Positions 22,301-31,402 are shown, numbered from the stretch's first letter. The stretch is 64,000 bases of DNA from Undaria pinnatifida (GCA_012845835.1 JABAKD010000010.1:9543599-9607598); one strand, 5' to 3'. The notes: a model not told the origin generated them from the sequence alone. Translations and numbers: made by a program.

Positions 22301-25300
22301 CACCGTTCCTACTCCTAATAAGAGACACCTCGAACAAGTCGGCGCCAAGTACGTTTCTTCCCCTATATTACGTTAAAAAAAGTCATGTATCTTATTTTTC
22401 TTCTTTTCGTCGGGGAGGCAGAAGCGATCGGAGGGGGGGGAGGTGGTCATTTCTTTTGTTGTTGCGGGAATTTTCGAGTTCCGGTTATGGTTTTAGGGTA
22501 GCTGTATTATATGTCATGTGACCCAACGTTCTGTTCTGTTTGGGGTTTCAGTTTGAGAAAGGTGTCGGTGGGGGTCGGGGAGAGGGGGTTCATTTTTTTT
22601 TTTTTTCAGGTTCCGTGGATTTTCGGCTTCTCCGGCTATTTCTTCAGTTCAACTGTATTTATAGCGTGTAACCCAACGTTCCGTTTCCGGTTTCGCTTTC
22701 GCGTTCTTCCGGTGGTTTTTCTGTTTACGACTTTCCCGCAGATCGACTTCTCCAAGATTGAGTCGCGGCCGACCTCCGCGCAGCTTCTGCAGTACCTCCG
22801 TTTCCAGCAAGCCGCGAACGGCAGCGTACGTTCTTCGACGGACGAGGAAAACCTGGCGGGCAACGGCGAAGTGCGCCGCTTCCAGTACTGCTTTTACCTG
22901 GTGCGTTTTGGTAACGTCGCCATCCTCTGTTGTCTTCTCTCTGTCGCTGTTTCGCTCTCGTTCTGTCTTTCTCTGGCGTGTCTTGTATGTTTTGTGTTTT
23001 TCGTTATGTGTCTCTTGCCGTCTGTTTTGTCTGCATCTCTCGTTCTCTCACCTTTTCTCGTTTTTTTCCGTCATCGGTGTCCGTGGCGCTGCACTGGCCA
23101 TTCCGTAAACCCCAGCCCCCTCATGCGATTGTCAACACGCGCGTTCCATGATCTCAAGACGTGCGTATATCTAATCCACCCTAACACACTAATAATAACA
23201 CACTAGCACAACACAGCCTCTTCAACCCAGCGCTACGAGCCTACCTCCGGCATTCTAAAACCCAACCCGACTTAACCCAACCCGACCCAACCCCATCCCA
23301 ACCCCACTTACCCACAACACCACACCGCACCCAAACTCAACCCAATCCAACCCAATCCACCCCAACCCAACTCAACCCAACCCAACCCAACCCAACCCAA
23401 TCCAACTTAATCCAACCCAACCCAACCCAACCCAACCCAACCCAACCCAACCCAACCCAACCCAACCCAACCCAACCCAACCCAACCCAACCCAACCCAA
23501 CCCAACCCAACCCAACCCAACCCAACCCAACCCAACCCAACCCAACCCAACTCACCCCATCCCACCCCACCCATCCCCATCCCCATCCCCATCCCCATCC
23601 CCATCCCACTCCAACCCAATCCCAACCACCCCAACCACCCCATCCCATCGCAACCCCATCGCAACCCCATCCCGTCTCACTCAGGACTTCTTGGCGGGAG
23701 AACTTGACGACACCGCTCAGTCTGCCCTGTCGCACCTCCGAGAGCTGGCGCCGTTCTCTAGGGTGTTGGGGTCGTACGCACGGGGCAGCACCCTGGTGGG
23801 GCCGATCGGCGAGACTCTGGCGGCGCTTGCAAGGAGCAACAGTAACATGGTGAGCTGACCGGCAACAGCCTGGTACGACCAAGAAGGCGGTGGGTAGCGT
23901 AGGGCAGGGAAGGGGGAGGGGGGGGAGTTTGCTGTCTATTGATACAGGAGCGATGGGGGGTGTTTTTTTCAGGGCTTTTCCCGGGTCATGACCCGACCCG
24001 CGGATCATGTCAGGAGTGTATTCAAATCTCGCGAGTCGAGTTTGGTCGGGTCAGAAGGTGTTTTAAATATCGTGGGACGGGTCGGGTCGGGACGGGTTAT
24101 CCTGACGACACCTGACCCGTGAAAAAACCCCTGTTTTCTTTTGTGTTGTATTTTGTACCACGTATTGTCCAATTTGAGGCGCATAGGGAGGGGGCGGCCC
24201 CTTGCTTTTAAGACCCCGGCAAAGGACTCACGACGAACGGAGAGCAAGCATGCTGCGAGCATTCGTTTTTTGTTTTTTTTTTGGGGGGGGTAGGTGCAGA
24301 GCTCGTTTACTGTGGCTGTTGCCGTGTTGTCACCGAGGGTAGAAATATGCAGTAGGCTTGAATGGAATGGTGGCCTCGTGCGTTCTTTTTCTTCGTACTT
24401 TGAAACAAATGCTCGAACCACGTTTGTTGTCACAAACCTACAGAAGGTTTGTCTGATTGGGTCCTGATTTTCGTACACTAAGTGGTCTGGTCTGCCTTTC
24501 GTGCCGGTATGCGCCAGCCAACGATACCGGCATTATATCGGACACAGGCACTACTGGGTAGGAAACACCGATACTTGGTATTATACTAGTAGAAGCGGGT
24601 TCCAGTCGTGCCAAAAAAAAATTACCCGGCTCCATACCGGCCATAGGCAATATTCAACCAGCACTATATGATCCATAGACACTATTCAACCAGCACTATA
24701 CCGGTCATGGGCACTATTCGATCAGCACTATACCGCCCATAGTCACTATTCAACAGCACTATACCGGTCATAGGCACTATTCAACCAGCACTATCGGGAG
24801 AGACCCCCACTACTGTGATAGTATTATCGTCCCCCATCGCTACGTGTCACCACGCGCTTTACGAATTATCGCTCAGGACGCCGTGAACGCGCTCGGCGCT
24901 TCTGGTTCAGCCGTCAGGGCTCCGCTCCGGCAGATGGGGAGGCGTGGCGACCGTGCCAGCAGGCGGCTTAAGATCGGCGTGATCGGATTCGGCAAGTTTG
25001 GCCAGTTCATCTCCCAAAAGTTCGTCGCGGAACACGATGTTTTAGCCATGGGGCGCGGGGACCACACAGTCGCCGCCAACAAGATAGGTAAGCCGTCCGT
25101 GTTTTAGGGAGTGGTGCATCGTGTTTTTGGCGTCATGTATGGTGGGTGCACAGTAGTGATAGGTGGGTGACGGGGTGGGGGATAAGGGGGAGGCCGGGGG
25201 GGGGGGGGGACGCGATCGCCGCCATCGAAATAGGTGCGTTGTGGATGGTGGTGGTGCGCCGTGGCTGTGCTGGTGGCGGGCCGTGACTATGTTGGCGGTG

Positions 25301-28300
25301 ATGCGTATTTGGTGGTGCATCGAAGGTGTGATACAACGGTGACACACACCCAGTAATACGCGCGATCGGAGTATCACACAGGTTGCAACGATGAGTTTCG
25401 ACGAAATCTTCGATCTCACAGGTGGAGTGTATTTCATTTTTTTTTAGTAGTGGGTATGATAGTCGTGGTGCGTCGTGGGTCAGTGGTGGTGATGTGGGAT
25501 GGGGGTGGGGTTGTGGTAAGCCCAGCGGATTCCACCTCTAGGCCTGCCGGGCCCGACCCCGGACCCAACATCCGAGCGCCCACCGCACCGCCATGGTCGA
25601 GCCCCCCCCCCCGCTCCTCCGCCTCAACCCCCTCCGCCCCCCTCTCACCCTCCCCCTTCTACTCCCGCTATGACGCTGTGTCTGTCTCTGTCGCTGTCGC
25701 CTCCTCGTTGTTCCCTGTGTCTGTGATCGTTCCTGTGTTTTCTCATTTTTTTGAAGGGGTCAATTTCTATCCCCAGTTCGAGTCGTCGGACTTCTTCGCC
25801 AACGACTTGGATGTGGTGGTGTTCGCCGTGAGCATCCTGTCGTTCGAGGAGGTGCTCAAGAGTATCCCGTCCAAGTTCCTCAGCGGCAGGCTGGTGGTGG
25901 ACGTGCTGTCGGTGAAGATGCACGCCAAGCAGTCCATGGTTGACATTCTTCCCCCCGACGCGGACATCTTGTGAGGCTTTTGTTGTAGTCTTGGGGTCAT
26001 GGTTACCGAAGAAAGCCTTTGTCGATTTTTTCCCAATTTTTCATGTACACACACTTGACACTCAATCTCTGAACTATTATCAATCGTATACGTACCCGGT
26101 GTCTGGTTTCCGCCTCCACGTACCCCGTATGTACCGGGTATTCTTAATCTGCGCGCCTCATTCACTTTACGAGTACAGCATTCATATGTGCATCCTCCTA
26201 AAACTCCACCATCTACCGCTGATTGTAATAATATTAACATATCTACCGTTCGTTCCAATGATGTAAAAAGTTGTCTGCAGGTACGCTCATCCAATGTTCG
26301 GGCCCTGTACATACCTATATATGTACACGCGTCCATAGAGGCTCTTCTATTTTCAGCTTACTGCGATTCTTTTTTGTAACTCTTATCTGCATGCAGGTGC
26401 ACGCACCCGATGTTTGGGCCCGAGTCGGGCGTGGACGGGTGGGGGGGCTTGCCGCTTGTCTACGACCGCGTGCGCACCACCGACCACGTCCGCACGGCAG
26501 ACTACCTGTCCATCTGGGAAGGGGAGAGGTGCAAGATGGTGGAGATGTCTTGCGAGCTGCACGACAAGTACGCGGCGAACACGCAGTTCATCACCCATCT
26601 CATGGGCCGCATCTTGGGGAAGCAGGTGACGAGACGCTGATGGAGAGGCGGGGTTCATGTCGCGTCTCTCTTTTCCATAAGCAGTTCATTACAGCCAACC
26701 CCCCTATTTGTCATACCTGCTACATCATACCTGCTACATCGTGCCTCTACATTGGTATGATTTAGCCCTTTTCCAACTAAACATAACTTTTTTTATTCTA
26801 ACTCCAAATGTTTTGTAACCAAAAACGATAGTGCGGGGCGGGGGAGGGGGAGGGGTGCCGTTAATGGCATCTTTAGTTGTACCTGGTATGGTTTAGGTGT
26901 TTTTTGGAGAATGAAGATGGCGCTATTGGCCTTTTTTCGAGCATAGCGATGCATAGTTGGGATGAAACATAGCTGTGACGGTGTCGTTACCATGCATAGC
27001 TTGCTGTGACGGCCAAGCTACTATGACGGTGGTGTGATGGCATGGTCGCTGTGACGATGTCGTTTCTGTGGCGGCGTCTATTGTTGTTCTCAAATCAACT
27101 TACCGACATAATCTAGTCGTGGTCACAAACCAGGCTCCAATAACTCTGGAGTGGAAGAATCACCGCAGGGCAAAAAAAAACAGGAAAAATCTCATATGTC
27201 GTCCTCGTCTTTGTCTTTGTCGCTGCATCGTGCTTTGCGCTTGGTGGTTGGTTCTTCGTGCCTGGGCCTCGTTCCTTCCTTTTGAATGGGCGCCCGGCGC
27301 GGACAGGGGCTCTCGAGGACGCCGATCGATACGCAGGGGTTCTCTAGCGCGCTTCGCCTCATGGAAACCACTTGCGCTGACAGCTTCGAGCTGTTCTACG
27401 GCCTTTTCCGCTACAACCCCCACAGCCACTCTCAGCTAAGGAAGCTCAGGGAGTCTTTCGCGGAGGTGGAGCGGCAGGTAAGTTTCGAAGGGAGGGTAGG
27501 CGGGGGGGGGGGGGTGGGGGGGAGGGGGCGTAATCATTTTTTGCTTGCCTTCGTCGTTTGGCCATTGACCACTCATCCTTTTGGAGGCGCATCACCGTTC
27601 CTACTCCTATTAGAGAGACCTACATTTTTTTGGCGCCCATTACGTTTCTTCCGTATATTACACTCAAAAACATGTCGTCTTATCCCGGTCCTGTTTGGTC
27701 GTCTGTCGCGACCATCTGTGTCCCAGGAATCCGATTGTTTTCTCGCTACGACCTAGTGTCCCACACGTCACCATGTCACGGTCGTCTGTTTTCCTCAGAG
27801 GCTAATGGGGTGGGGTGGGGGAGCGGGTAGGGAATAATGGTGAACTTGATTTGGTTCGGAGGAACACGCAAGAAAAGGGAGTAGGTAACGTCGTTGCTTT
27901 TTCAAGCGGTAGAAGTTGACGAGTTGGTCTCGGTGTTGGCTTGCTTTGCTTTGTGCGCGATTACTTTTATCATTTCGTGTTTTCACAGGTGTGGGTCTGT
28001 GTATTCTTCGGGGACGATTCCAGTTTCGAGTTTTTCTTGAGTTTTGCTCTGGACGAATGTTTGGCGGAGAAAAATCAGAATGAATGAATCTCTCATACCA
28101 CAGCTGTCCACGCTGTCTGCACGGGCGCTTTGTTATCCAAGTAAACCGCCTTACCGGATCCAGCACAGAACAAGATCAAAACATCGTATTGAGGGTGTTG
28201 TGTGTAGGTGTTGCTGCCGTAACTCCCCCCTCCCTCCCCCCCCCCCCCCCCCCCTCGTTTGCTTTTGTCTTCAGTTGGCGGCCAAGGAAGCGTATCTCGC

Positions 28301-28655
28301 GGCAAAAGCAGAGATCGCGGACGACGACCGGCGCCGAATCCTCGCGGAGTTCCGCACCCTGATCCAGGAGGCCGCCACAACCGCTGCGCACTCCGCCACC
28401 GAAAAGGTTGCCGCGAGCACTGCCGCCAATGCTGCCGCCGCCACCGCCGCCGCCGTTGCCGCGGCCGAGAGCGCAGTCCTTGCAGCCACCGCGCAAAACC
28501 CTGAAATAGCGAAAACAGCAGGGGCGGAAAATAACGTCGAGAGCGATCGCGCAAAAGCTAAGGTGGCGGGGGGCGGGGAGGCTGGGGTTTCGAATGGGCA
28601 TGGGATGTCGGCGGCGGCGCCAAGCGCGGGCGTTGACAAGAAGGAAGGGCGATGA
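10237..28655 (+). CDS. Fused prephenate/arogenate dehydratase - ACT - arogenate/prephenate dehydrogenase, 5'-incomplete
   Basis: Eleven exons join in frame to 2064 bases (687 residues plus stop): 10237-10332, 12734-12867, 20034-20223, 22087-22200, 22742-22900, 23685-23849, 24877-25087, 25757-25970, 26397-26625, 27307-27477, 28275-28655. Every intron is GT-AG. Residues 1-140 are the dehydratase catalytic region ([14 protein letters not shown] at the start, TRF at 132-134). Residues 141-231 are the ACT domain (GALY 165-168, ESRP 185-188, the phenylalanine-binding motifs of this family), closing at 232-286. Residues 318-561 are a plant-type TyrA dehydrogenase (GFGKFG at 323-328, [10 protein letters not shown] from 430). 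Residues 562-687 are an Ala-rich tail. The protein would turn prephenate or arogenate into precursors of both Phe and Tyr, with feedback through ACT. About 70-80 dehydratase residues plus any plastid-targeting peptide are missing upstream. Whether prephenate or arogenate is preferred cannot be read here. Confidence 0.9.
10790..11045 (+). repeat. Intronic duplicated sequence, copy 1
   Basis: Closely matches 15183-15450: both start with CAAAGCAAAGCAAGCACCT, pass through GGCGGCGCC...GGCGCCGCT (a hairpin-capable inverted repeat) and end with CAAGTCCTGAAGATTCAGCC. Copy 1 lies in intron 1 and copy 2 in intron 2 of the same gene. I do not recognise a protein in it. Confidence 0.88.
12034..12175 (+). 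repeat. (GTTGGT)n microsatellite
   Basis: About 20 hexamer units that degrade to GTT repeats at the right end; a tract of about 140 bases inside intron 1. Confidence 0.95.
12734..12867 (+). CDS. Fusion gene exon 2: dehydratase
   Basis: Residues 33 to 77 (last codon split after two bases). Contains [20 protein letters not shown] and the conserved SHPQALAQC of dehydratases. Acceptor ATACAG, donor GG|GTGAG. Confidence 0.92.
14085..14325 (-). repeat. Dispersed element M1, copy 1
   Basis: Inverted relative to copies at 19395-19625 and 48590-48775. Shared landmarks on the reverse strand are AACTCAGATCC(A/G)GGGTCAC, CTCTTCTCCC(C)CTCC, GCGAGAAGA and TCCCTCGTCGACTCGC. A length of about 200-240 bases and no coding potential fit a non-autonomous element. 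Confidence 0.8.
14335..14530 (+). repeat. Dispersed element M2, copy 1
   Basis: Matches 51265-51460 in reverse orientation: CCAGCTTCTGGACAA, GGTCACAGGTG, TTTTTCATCGAGTGTTGCTAA, CACGCTCTCGCGCTT and CAAGTCAATTTGTGC occur in mirrored order. It lies directly beside M1 here, so M1 and M2 could be parts of one element. Confidence 0.8.
14735..15075 (+). repeat. Three-copy tandem array of about 130 bases
   Basis: Each unit begins near GCGRTTTTTGACCGCCTTG and continues through GGGATACCGCCTTATCGTCACCGCCT, GAGGACCATTAC and CTCGCGAAGAAA. The third copy is more diverged. Confidence 0.88.
15183..15450 (+). repeat. Intronic duplicated sequence, copy 2
   Basis: Second copy of the 10790-11045 sequence. The reading frame from 15329 is open a little longer here than in copy 1, but the two copies keep no common frame, which argues against a coding exon. 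Confidence 0.88.
15736..16020 (+). repeat. 147-base tandem duplication
   Basis: Two nearly identical copies carrying CCGAAGTCTGGCCCCTCAAT, CGAAAACGGCGCGATTACAG and GGCGTCGGCG. High identity points to a recent duplication. It produces a spurious open frame with an internal repeat. Confidence 0.92.
17549..17730 (+). repeat. About 90-base direct duplication
   Basis: GTGTATGTAAATCCT(C/A)TACAACTTGTAACCG through GAACACCCTCCCTGGCTCT occurs twice in succession. Confidence 0.88.
18686..18735 (-). repeat. Inverted copy of the sequence at 8897-8955
   Basis: Reverse strand TTTTAGCACCGCACTTCCGACATGGGGACAAAACACT closely matches the sequence near 8916-8951. The match is short (about 40 bases), so this is a fragment of a dispersed repeat. 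Confidence 0.75.
19395..19625 (+). repeat. Dispersed element M1, copy 2
   Basis: Same landmarks as copy 1 in the opposite orientation, so intron 2 carries an inverted M1 pair 5 kb apart. Confidence 0.8.
20034..20223 (+). CDS. Fusion gene exon 3: dehydratase with TRF motif
   Basis: Residues 77-140. Contains [21 protein letters not shown] and [11 protein letters not shown]; the TRF motif is needed for dehydratase catalysis in this family. Acceptor TTCAG, donor CAG|GTGAGG, ends in phase 0. Confidence 0.95.
20224..22086 (+). other. Fusion gene intron 3
   Basis: Contains GGGTCATGACCC-type elements (20325-20400, 20690-20720, 21350-21410) and a three-copy array of about 100 bases at 20885-21130. 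A long C-rich tract precedes the acceptor. Confidence 0.8.
20885..21130 (+). repeat. Tandem array, unit about 100 bases
   Basis: About two and a half copies of a unit with GTTATCGATTGTG, GGGCATGG(C/G)CCACTACTG, TTCTTGTTTAGC and GTGATGGATTGTGTAGGC. Confidence 0.88.
22087..22200 (+). CDS. Fusion gene exon 4: ACT domain, first half
   Basis: Residues 141-178, phase 0 both ends. [19 protein letters not shown] matches the beta strand and GALV-type effector-binding loop of PheA ACT domains (GALY here). Acceptor TTGCAG, donor GAG|GTGAGT. Confidence 0.93.
22201..22741 (+). other. Fusion gene intron 4, 5' part shared with intron 10
   Basis: Bases about 22205-22390 match 27485-27680 in the last intron of the gene: G-rich start, TTGCTTGCCTT, CATTGACCAC(G/T)CATCC, GCACCGTTCCTACTCCTA and TTACGTTTCTTCC. 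A short copy of the exon 4 end (TTTCAG(C/T)TTGAGA) recurs at 22548. Confidence 0.8.
22742..22900 (+). CDS. Fusion gene exon 5: ACT domain with ESRP
   Basis: Residues 179-231. Opens with [11 protein letters not shown], the second effector-binding motif, and ends in FQYCFYL. The middle ([17 protein letters not shown]) is a loop insertion compared with plant enzymes. Acceptor CCGCAG, donor CTG|GTGCGT. Confidence 0.94.
22901..23684 (+). other. Fusion gene intron 5 with (CCCAA)n tract
   Basis: The right half is dominated by CCCAA pentamers and CCCCAT variants up to the acceptor of exon 6. Confidence 0.9.
23260..23660 (+). repeat. (CCCAA)n minisatellite
   Basis: Near-perfect CCCAA pentamers between about 23375 and 23550, with degenerate units on both sides and a CCCCAT run at 23575-23605. 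The minus strand reads (TTGGG)n, a G-rich array resembling telomere-type repeats but not the TTTAGGG or TTAGGG unit. Confidence 0.95.
23685..23849 (+). CDS. Fusion gene exon 6: ACT end and linker
   Basis: Residues 232-286: [18 protein letters not shown], then [11 protein letters not shown], the typical C-terminus of a dehydratase. Normal dehydratases stop here; this one runs on through a donor at ATG|GTGAGC. Confidence 0.94.
23850..24876 (+). other. Fusion gene intron 6 (between the two enzyme halves)
   Basis: Contains a GGGTCATGACCC-type element (23965-24130) and a tandem array of CACTATACCGGTCATAGGCACTATTCAACCAG-like units (24635-24795). I see no stop, poly(A) signal or promoter here that would mark two separate genes, and phase is kept across it. 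Confidence 0.75.
24635..24795 (+). repeat. Tandem array, about 40-base unit
   Basis: Four imperfect copies of a unit around GCACTATACCGGTCATAGG followed by CACTATTCAACCA. Confidence 0.88.
24877..25087 (+). CDS. Fusion gene exon 7: dehydrogenase nucleotide-binding fold
   Basis: Residues 287-357 (last codon split after one base). After a basic linker comes [18 protein letters not shown], the first beta strand and GXGXXG dinucleotide-binding loop of TyrA dehydrogenases. Plant arogenate dehydrogenases have a very similar segment. Acceptor GCTCAG, donor ATAG|GTAAG. Confidence 0.94.
25088..25756 (+). other. Fusion gene intron 7
   Basis: Carries one copy of the GATCGGAGTATCACACA repeat family at 25351-25440 and a C-rich tract near 25600-25650. 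Confidence 0.8.
25757..25970 (+). CDS. Fusion gene exon 8: dehydrogenase
   Basis: Residues 357-428. [16 protein letters not shown] and [13 protein letters not shown] are the strands of the Rossmann fold that follow the NAD(P) loop in plant-type TyrA. Acceptor TTGAAG, donor ATCTT|GTGAGG. Confidence 0.94.
25971..26396 (+). other. Fusion gene intron 8 with a decayed duplicate of the exon 9 start
   Basis: At 26281-26309, after CTGCAG, lies a near copy of the first 29 bases of exon 9, in the same phase. The rest has no feature I recognise. Confidence 0.8.
26281..26309 (+). pseudogene. Vestigial or micro-exon copy of the exon 9 start (AHPMFGP)
   Basis: After an acceptor-like GTCTGCAG, the sequence read in the phase left by exon 8 gives L-Y-A-H-P-M-F-G-P, against [11 protein letters not shown] in exon 9. 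Several of the differences are at third codon positions. A GT follows at 26310 (CCCT|GTACAT). It then loses similarity, so it is either a truncated duplicated exon or the remains of an alternative one. Confidence 0.65.
26397..26625 (+). CDS. Fusion gene exon 9: dehydrogenase substrate pocket
   Basis: Residues 428-504. [29 protein letters not shown] and ITHLMGRIL are the signature blocks of plant-type arogenate dehydrogenase, with the conserved histidines expected at the active site. Acceptor ATGCAG, donor CAG|GTGACG. Confidence 0.95.
26626..27306 (+). other. Fusion gene intron 9
   Basis: No protein signal. Contains one TACCTGGTA site (26880-26888) and a GGGGAGGGGG tract. Confidence 0.8.
27307..27477 (+). 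CDS. Fusion gene exon 10: dehydrogenase C-terminal helices
   Basis: Residues 505-561. [16 protein letters not shown] and [16 protein letters not shown] are the C-terminal helical blocks of plant arogenate dehydrogenases. Acceptor GGACAG, donor CAG|GTAAGT. Confidence 0.95.
27478..28274 (+). other. Fusion gene intron 10, 5' part shared with intron 4
   Basis: The first about 200 bases after the donor match the start of intron 4. A poly-C tract of about 25 bases precedes the acceptor of the last exon. Confidence 0.8.
28275..28655 (+). CDS. Fusion gene exon 11: Ala-rich C-terminal tail and stop
   Basis: Residues 562-687 then TGA. Starts with [18 protein letters not shown], a charged helix continuing the dehydrogenase end, followed by an alanine-rich segment ([19 protein letters not shown]) and a Gly/Ser-rich end. 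Plant enzymes have no such tail; its role is unknown. Confidence 0.88.
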   Translation: MAAKEAYLAAKAEIADDDRRRILAEFRTLIQEAATTAAHSATEKVAASTAANAAAATAAAVAAAESAVLAATAQNPEIAKTAGAENNVESDRAKAKVAGGGEAGVSNGHGMSAAAPSAGVDKKEGR

Positions 28656-31402
28656 CTTTTTTTTTTTTCGAGTACGGATCTGTTTGTACGAATGACTTAT
28701 ACCAGGTATTAATATGGTGCGAAACTACGATGGTAGGTGCGCGATAAATAAATAGAGGAAGCTCCTTTTTTTTCTGTCGTGTTATATTCGACCTGTTCTA
28801 GTTATTTATGAACACTTCAGATTTGTTACCTCCTCTCAATGTCAACGAGCGTTTCTCGAGTTAAAACCGCTCTACGTTTATATTTGATTTTCCTTGGGGG
28901 GGTTTTGCCTTGTTTGTTGTTTTTATAATACTCGTACCTTGTATTTGGTTTCCGTTTTGGTTTTCTAGCCTTCTGTTGTTAGCCTTTTTTCGTGGGACCC
29001 GCAATCCCGGCGCTGCTAAACCCCGCGTAGGATCACTTGAAATAGTGATTGCTGCGAGCGGTATCGCTCAAGCTGAAACGCTTTTTTTGTTGCATTCGCG
29101 GTTATCTGATTGGTTGGGAGCGAAGGAGCAGCAAACCGCGTGTTTTTCCGCGCTCAGGGGTCAACCGAGGGAACAAATATCTTATTGTAGGAGACCGATC
29201 TTTTTGAGCGCGTGGAGACCTTTATTGGCCTTGATACACTAGTCTTAGTACGGTGATGCTGCCGGTCAATATGTCACGCCGCCGTCTCCTACGTAGCATG
29301 TTTGTTGGGCAGGGGCCATGATAGTTGTGTTGTGGTGTATAGTGCCTGGTACGTAAATAATACGTGCTGTTCGTTGGGTTGATTGGTGTCCCGCATTTCG
29401 AAGATTGATGATCCCTGCATAAGAGACCCGCTTTCGAAGAGGGGTGGTGCGCTGTAAAACTATGCTTACGGTAGCTGCTGCTGCTGCTGATGCTGCTGCT
29501 GATGCTGCTGCGTTTGGGAAGTATAGCGCTTGACGACTTTTTGAGCGCCGCTTTTGTCGTGTAATTTTGGTCAGTGTCAATGTGATGTACCTGGTATAGC
29601 TTTACCAAGTACCTGGTATAGCTAGGCATCGCGCTGCTTGGTAGGCACTACCTGGTAGCTAGAGCTATAAAAGTAAGTATAGTGTATGTAGTCTTCGGTT
29701 GTTCTTGATGCTGCTGCTGAGCTACAACTAGTCTTATATACAGAATGCGATATACGACACCAGTTAAGAATGTCTTATTTCTGGCCAGGCTGGAATTATT
29801 ATGTACGGCGGGGAGTGTATACAAAACAGGACACATGTTCGTATTTTCGTCTAAAAATCGAGCCTAAAATTCTTAGCTGCCAAACTCTTCATTCGTAAGC
29901 AGGCGTGGAGTTTTTCTCTTGAGTGATTTCGCGGTAGGAGTTGCAGTTTTTGGGGCGATTGTTTCTGACCGACAGGTTGACCTCCTCAAGCGCGGAAAGT
30001 GTGATAGTTTTTTACGATAATATTTGTTTTAGGACTAGCGCATAGAAACGCTGATCGGGTTACTGCGCGAACGAATGTCGTCGAAGCCATGTTTCGGCCG
30101 TGAGATATCGATATTGAGCTATCTCCTCATGTTGGGAGCGAGTCGTTCTGCGGTAGCGCGAACAACTTTTCTTTTAACGAAATCGCCGGTTTCAAAACCA
30201 GTTCCCCGGTCGAATCTCCTCAGATACGGTGTCCCTCGACACCCCGACGTCATCGCTCGATCGATAGACCTTTGCACACAGGAAAATATGTGGATACTTT
30301 TGTTTCAATAGTGTCCTGTCCTTGTGTCGAGCAGCCATGGAACGTTCGTTATAGAGAATCGCTGGTTTTGGGGGGGGCTATCGTGGAATCAGTCGGGCTC
30401 AGGAAATTCTTGAAATCTGCTGCACCCATAGCGTGTGATGGCTCTCTTCTTGTTGTTCTTGTTGCTGCATAGTTTGCTGCTCGTTCCCATTTCGAAGCTA
30501 CGAGCATGGCATTGTAGTTTTGTTTCATTGATAAAATGCTTCTGATGATTGAGTTGCGAAAAAAATGAAGTTAACGCTTTTTTTCTCAAATGGAATGCGA
30601 GAGGTACTGCTAATATCCCTCGTCTCATAATTTATCGTCCTGGTTGCGTTTGTTTGAAGGGTCTCGCGTCAAAGTACACTCTCCGGTCAGGTCCCCCAGT
30701 ATCTCTCCAAAGAAGGGTGGGCAAAGCATGCAACCTAGTCCAACACCCTTCCCTGCCTAAAGACCCTTTGTTGACCGTGAATGGGGAAAAGAGACGAAGA
30801 ATGACGACTATGTATATAGCATCGTCCCCGCGAGGGTTAAACATTAAAAATGTATAATAATACCAGGTAGTTTTGGGTTCCCGCACGATAGTATGTGGAC
30901 TTTATGCTACAGAGAACCTCAGTACACAGGGGATTATGACTTCCTCGCAAAATCGCTACTAATGATTATACTTACTCTTCGGCTCTTGTCTTTGGTAGAC
31001 GGCTCACGAGAATCTTCCTTGTGCAGAGTTCGAATTTCACCGTTTTCAATCGCAACCTCTCACATGCTACGTTTACGACAACTGCTTGCTGTGCAACGCC
31101 ACAGCTCCCACTGCACGCAATCCATAACATCTTCACCCCACCATACATTATATATTTTTATATTATTACTCCGTTTTATTTTCGCCTTCCGACAACATAG
31201 CGTAGATGCCTTTCCGATGTGAATCGAATATCCTTCCATATACAGCAGCAGTAGTACCTAGTATGAAGTCGCATGATCGCACCATAATGCAGTGGTATCT
31301 TCCGCTAACCATTTGCCCATTTCCTTTCCCCACATCTTCTCATTTTATCTACTATTTCGTTTCCCTTTAGACTAGTCTATATGTTTCAGCTGAGAGCCTA
31401 CC
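28656..31402. other. Intergenic, no gene recognised
   Basis: Both strands lack family matches. Contains a cluster of TACCTGGTA sites (29588, 29610, 29649, 28700, 30861) and a CTG/CTGATG microsatellite near 29475-29512. Confidence 0.6.

Noticed and set aside
23337-24008. A 223-codon minus-strand frame with GLGWV repeats
   Set aside because: Produced by the (CCCAA)n array and running antisense across a well-supported exon.
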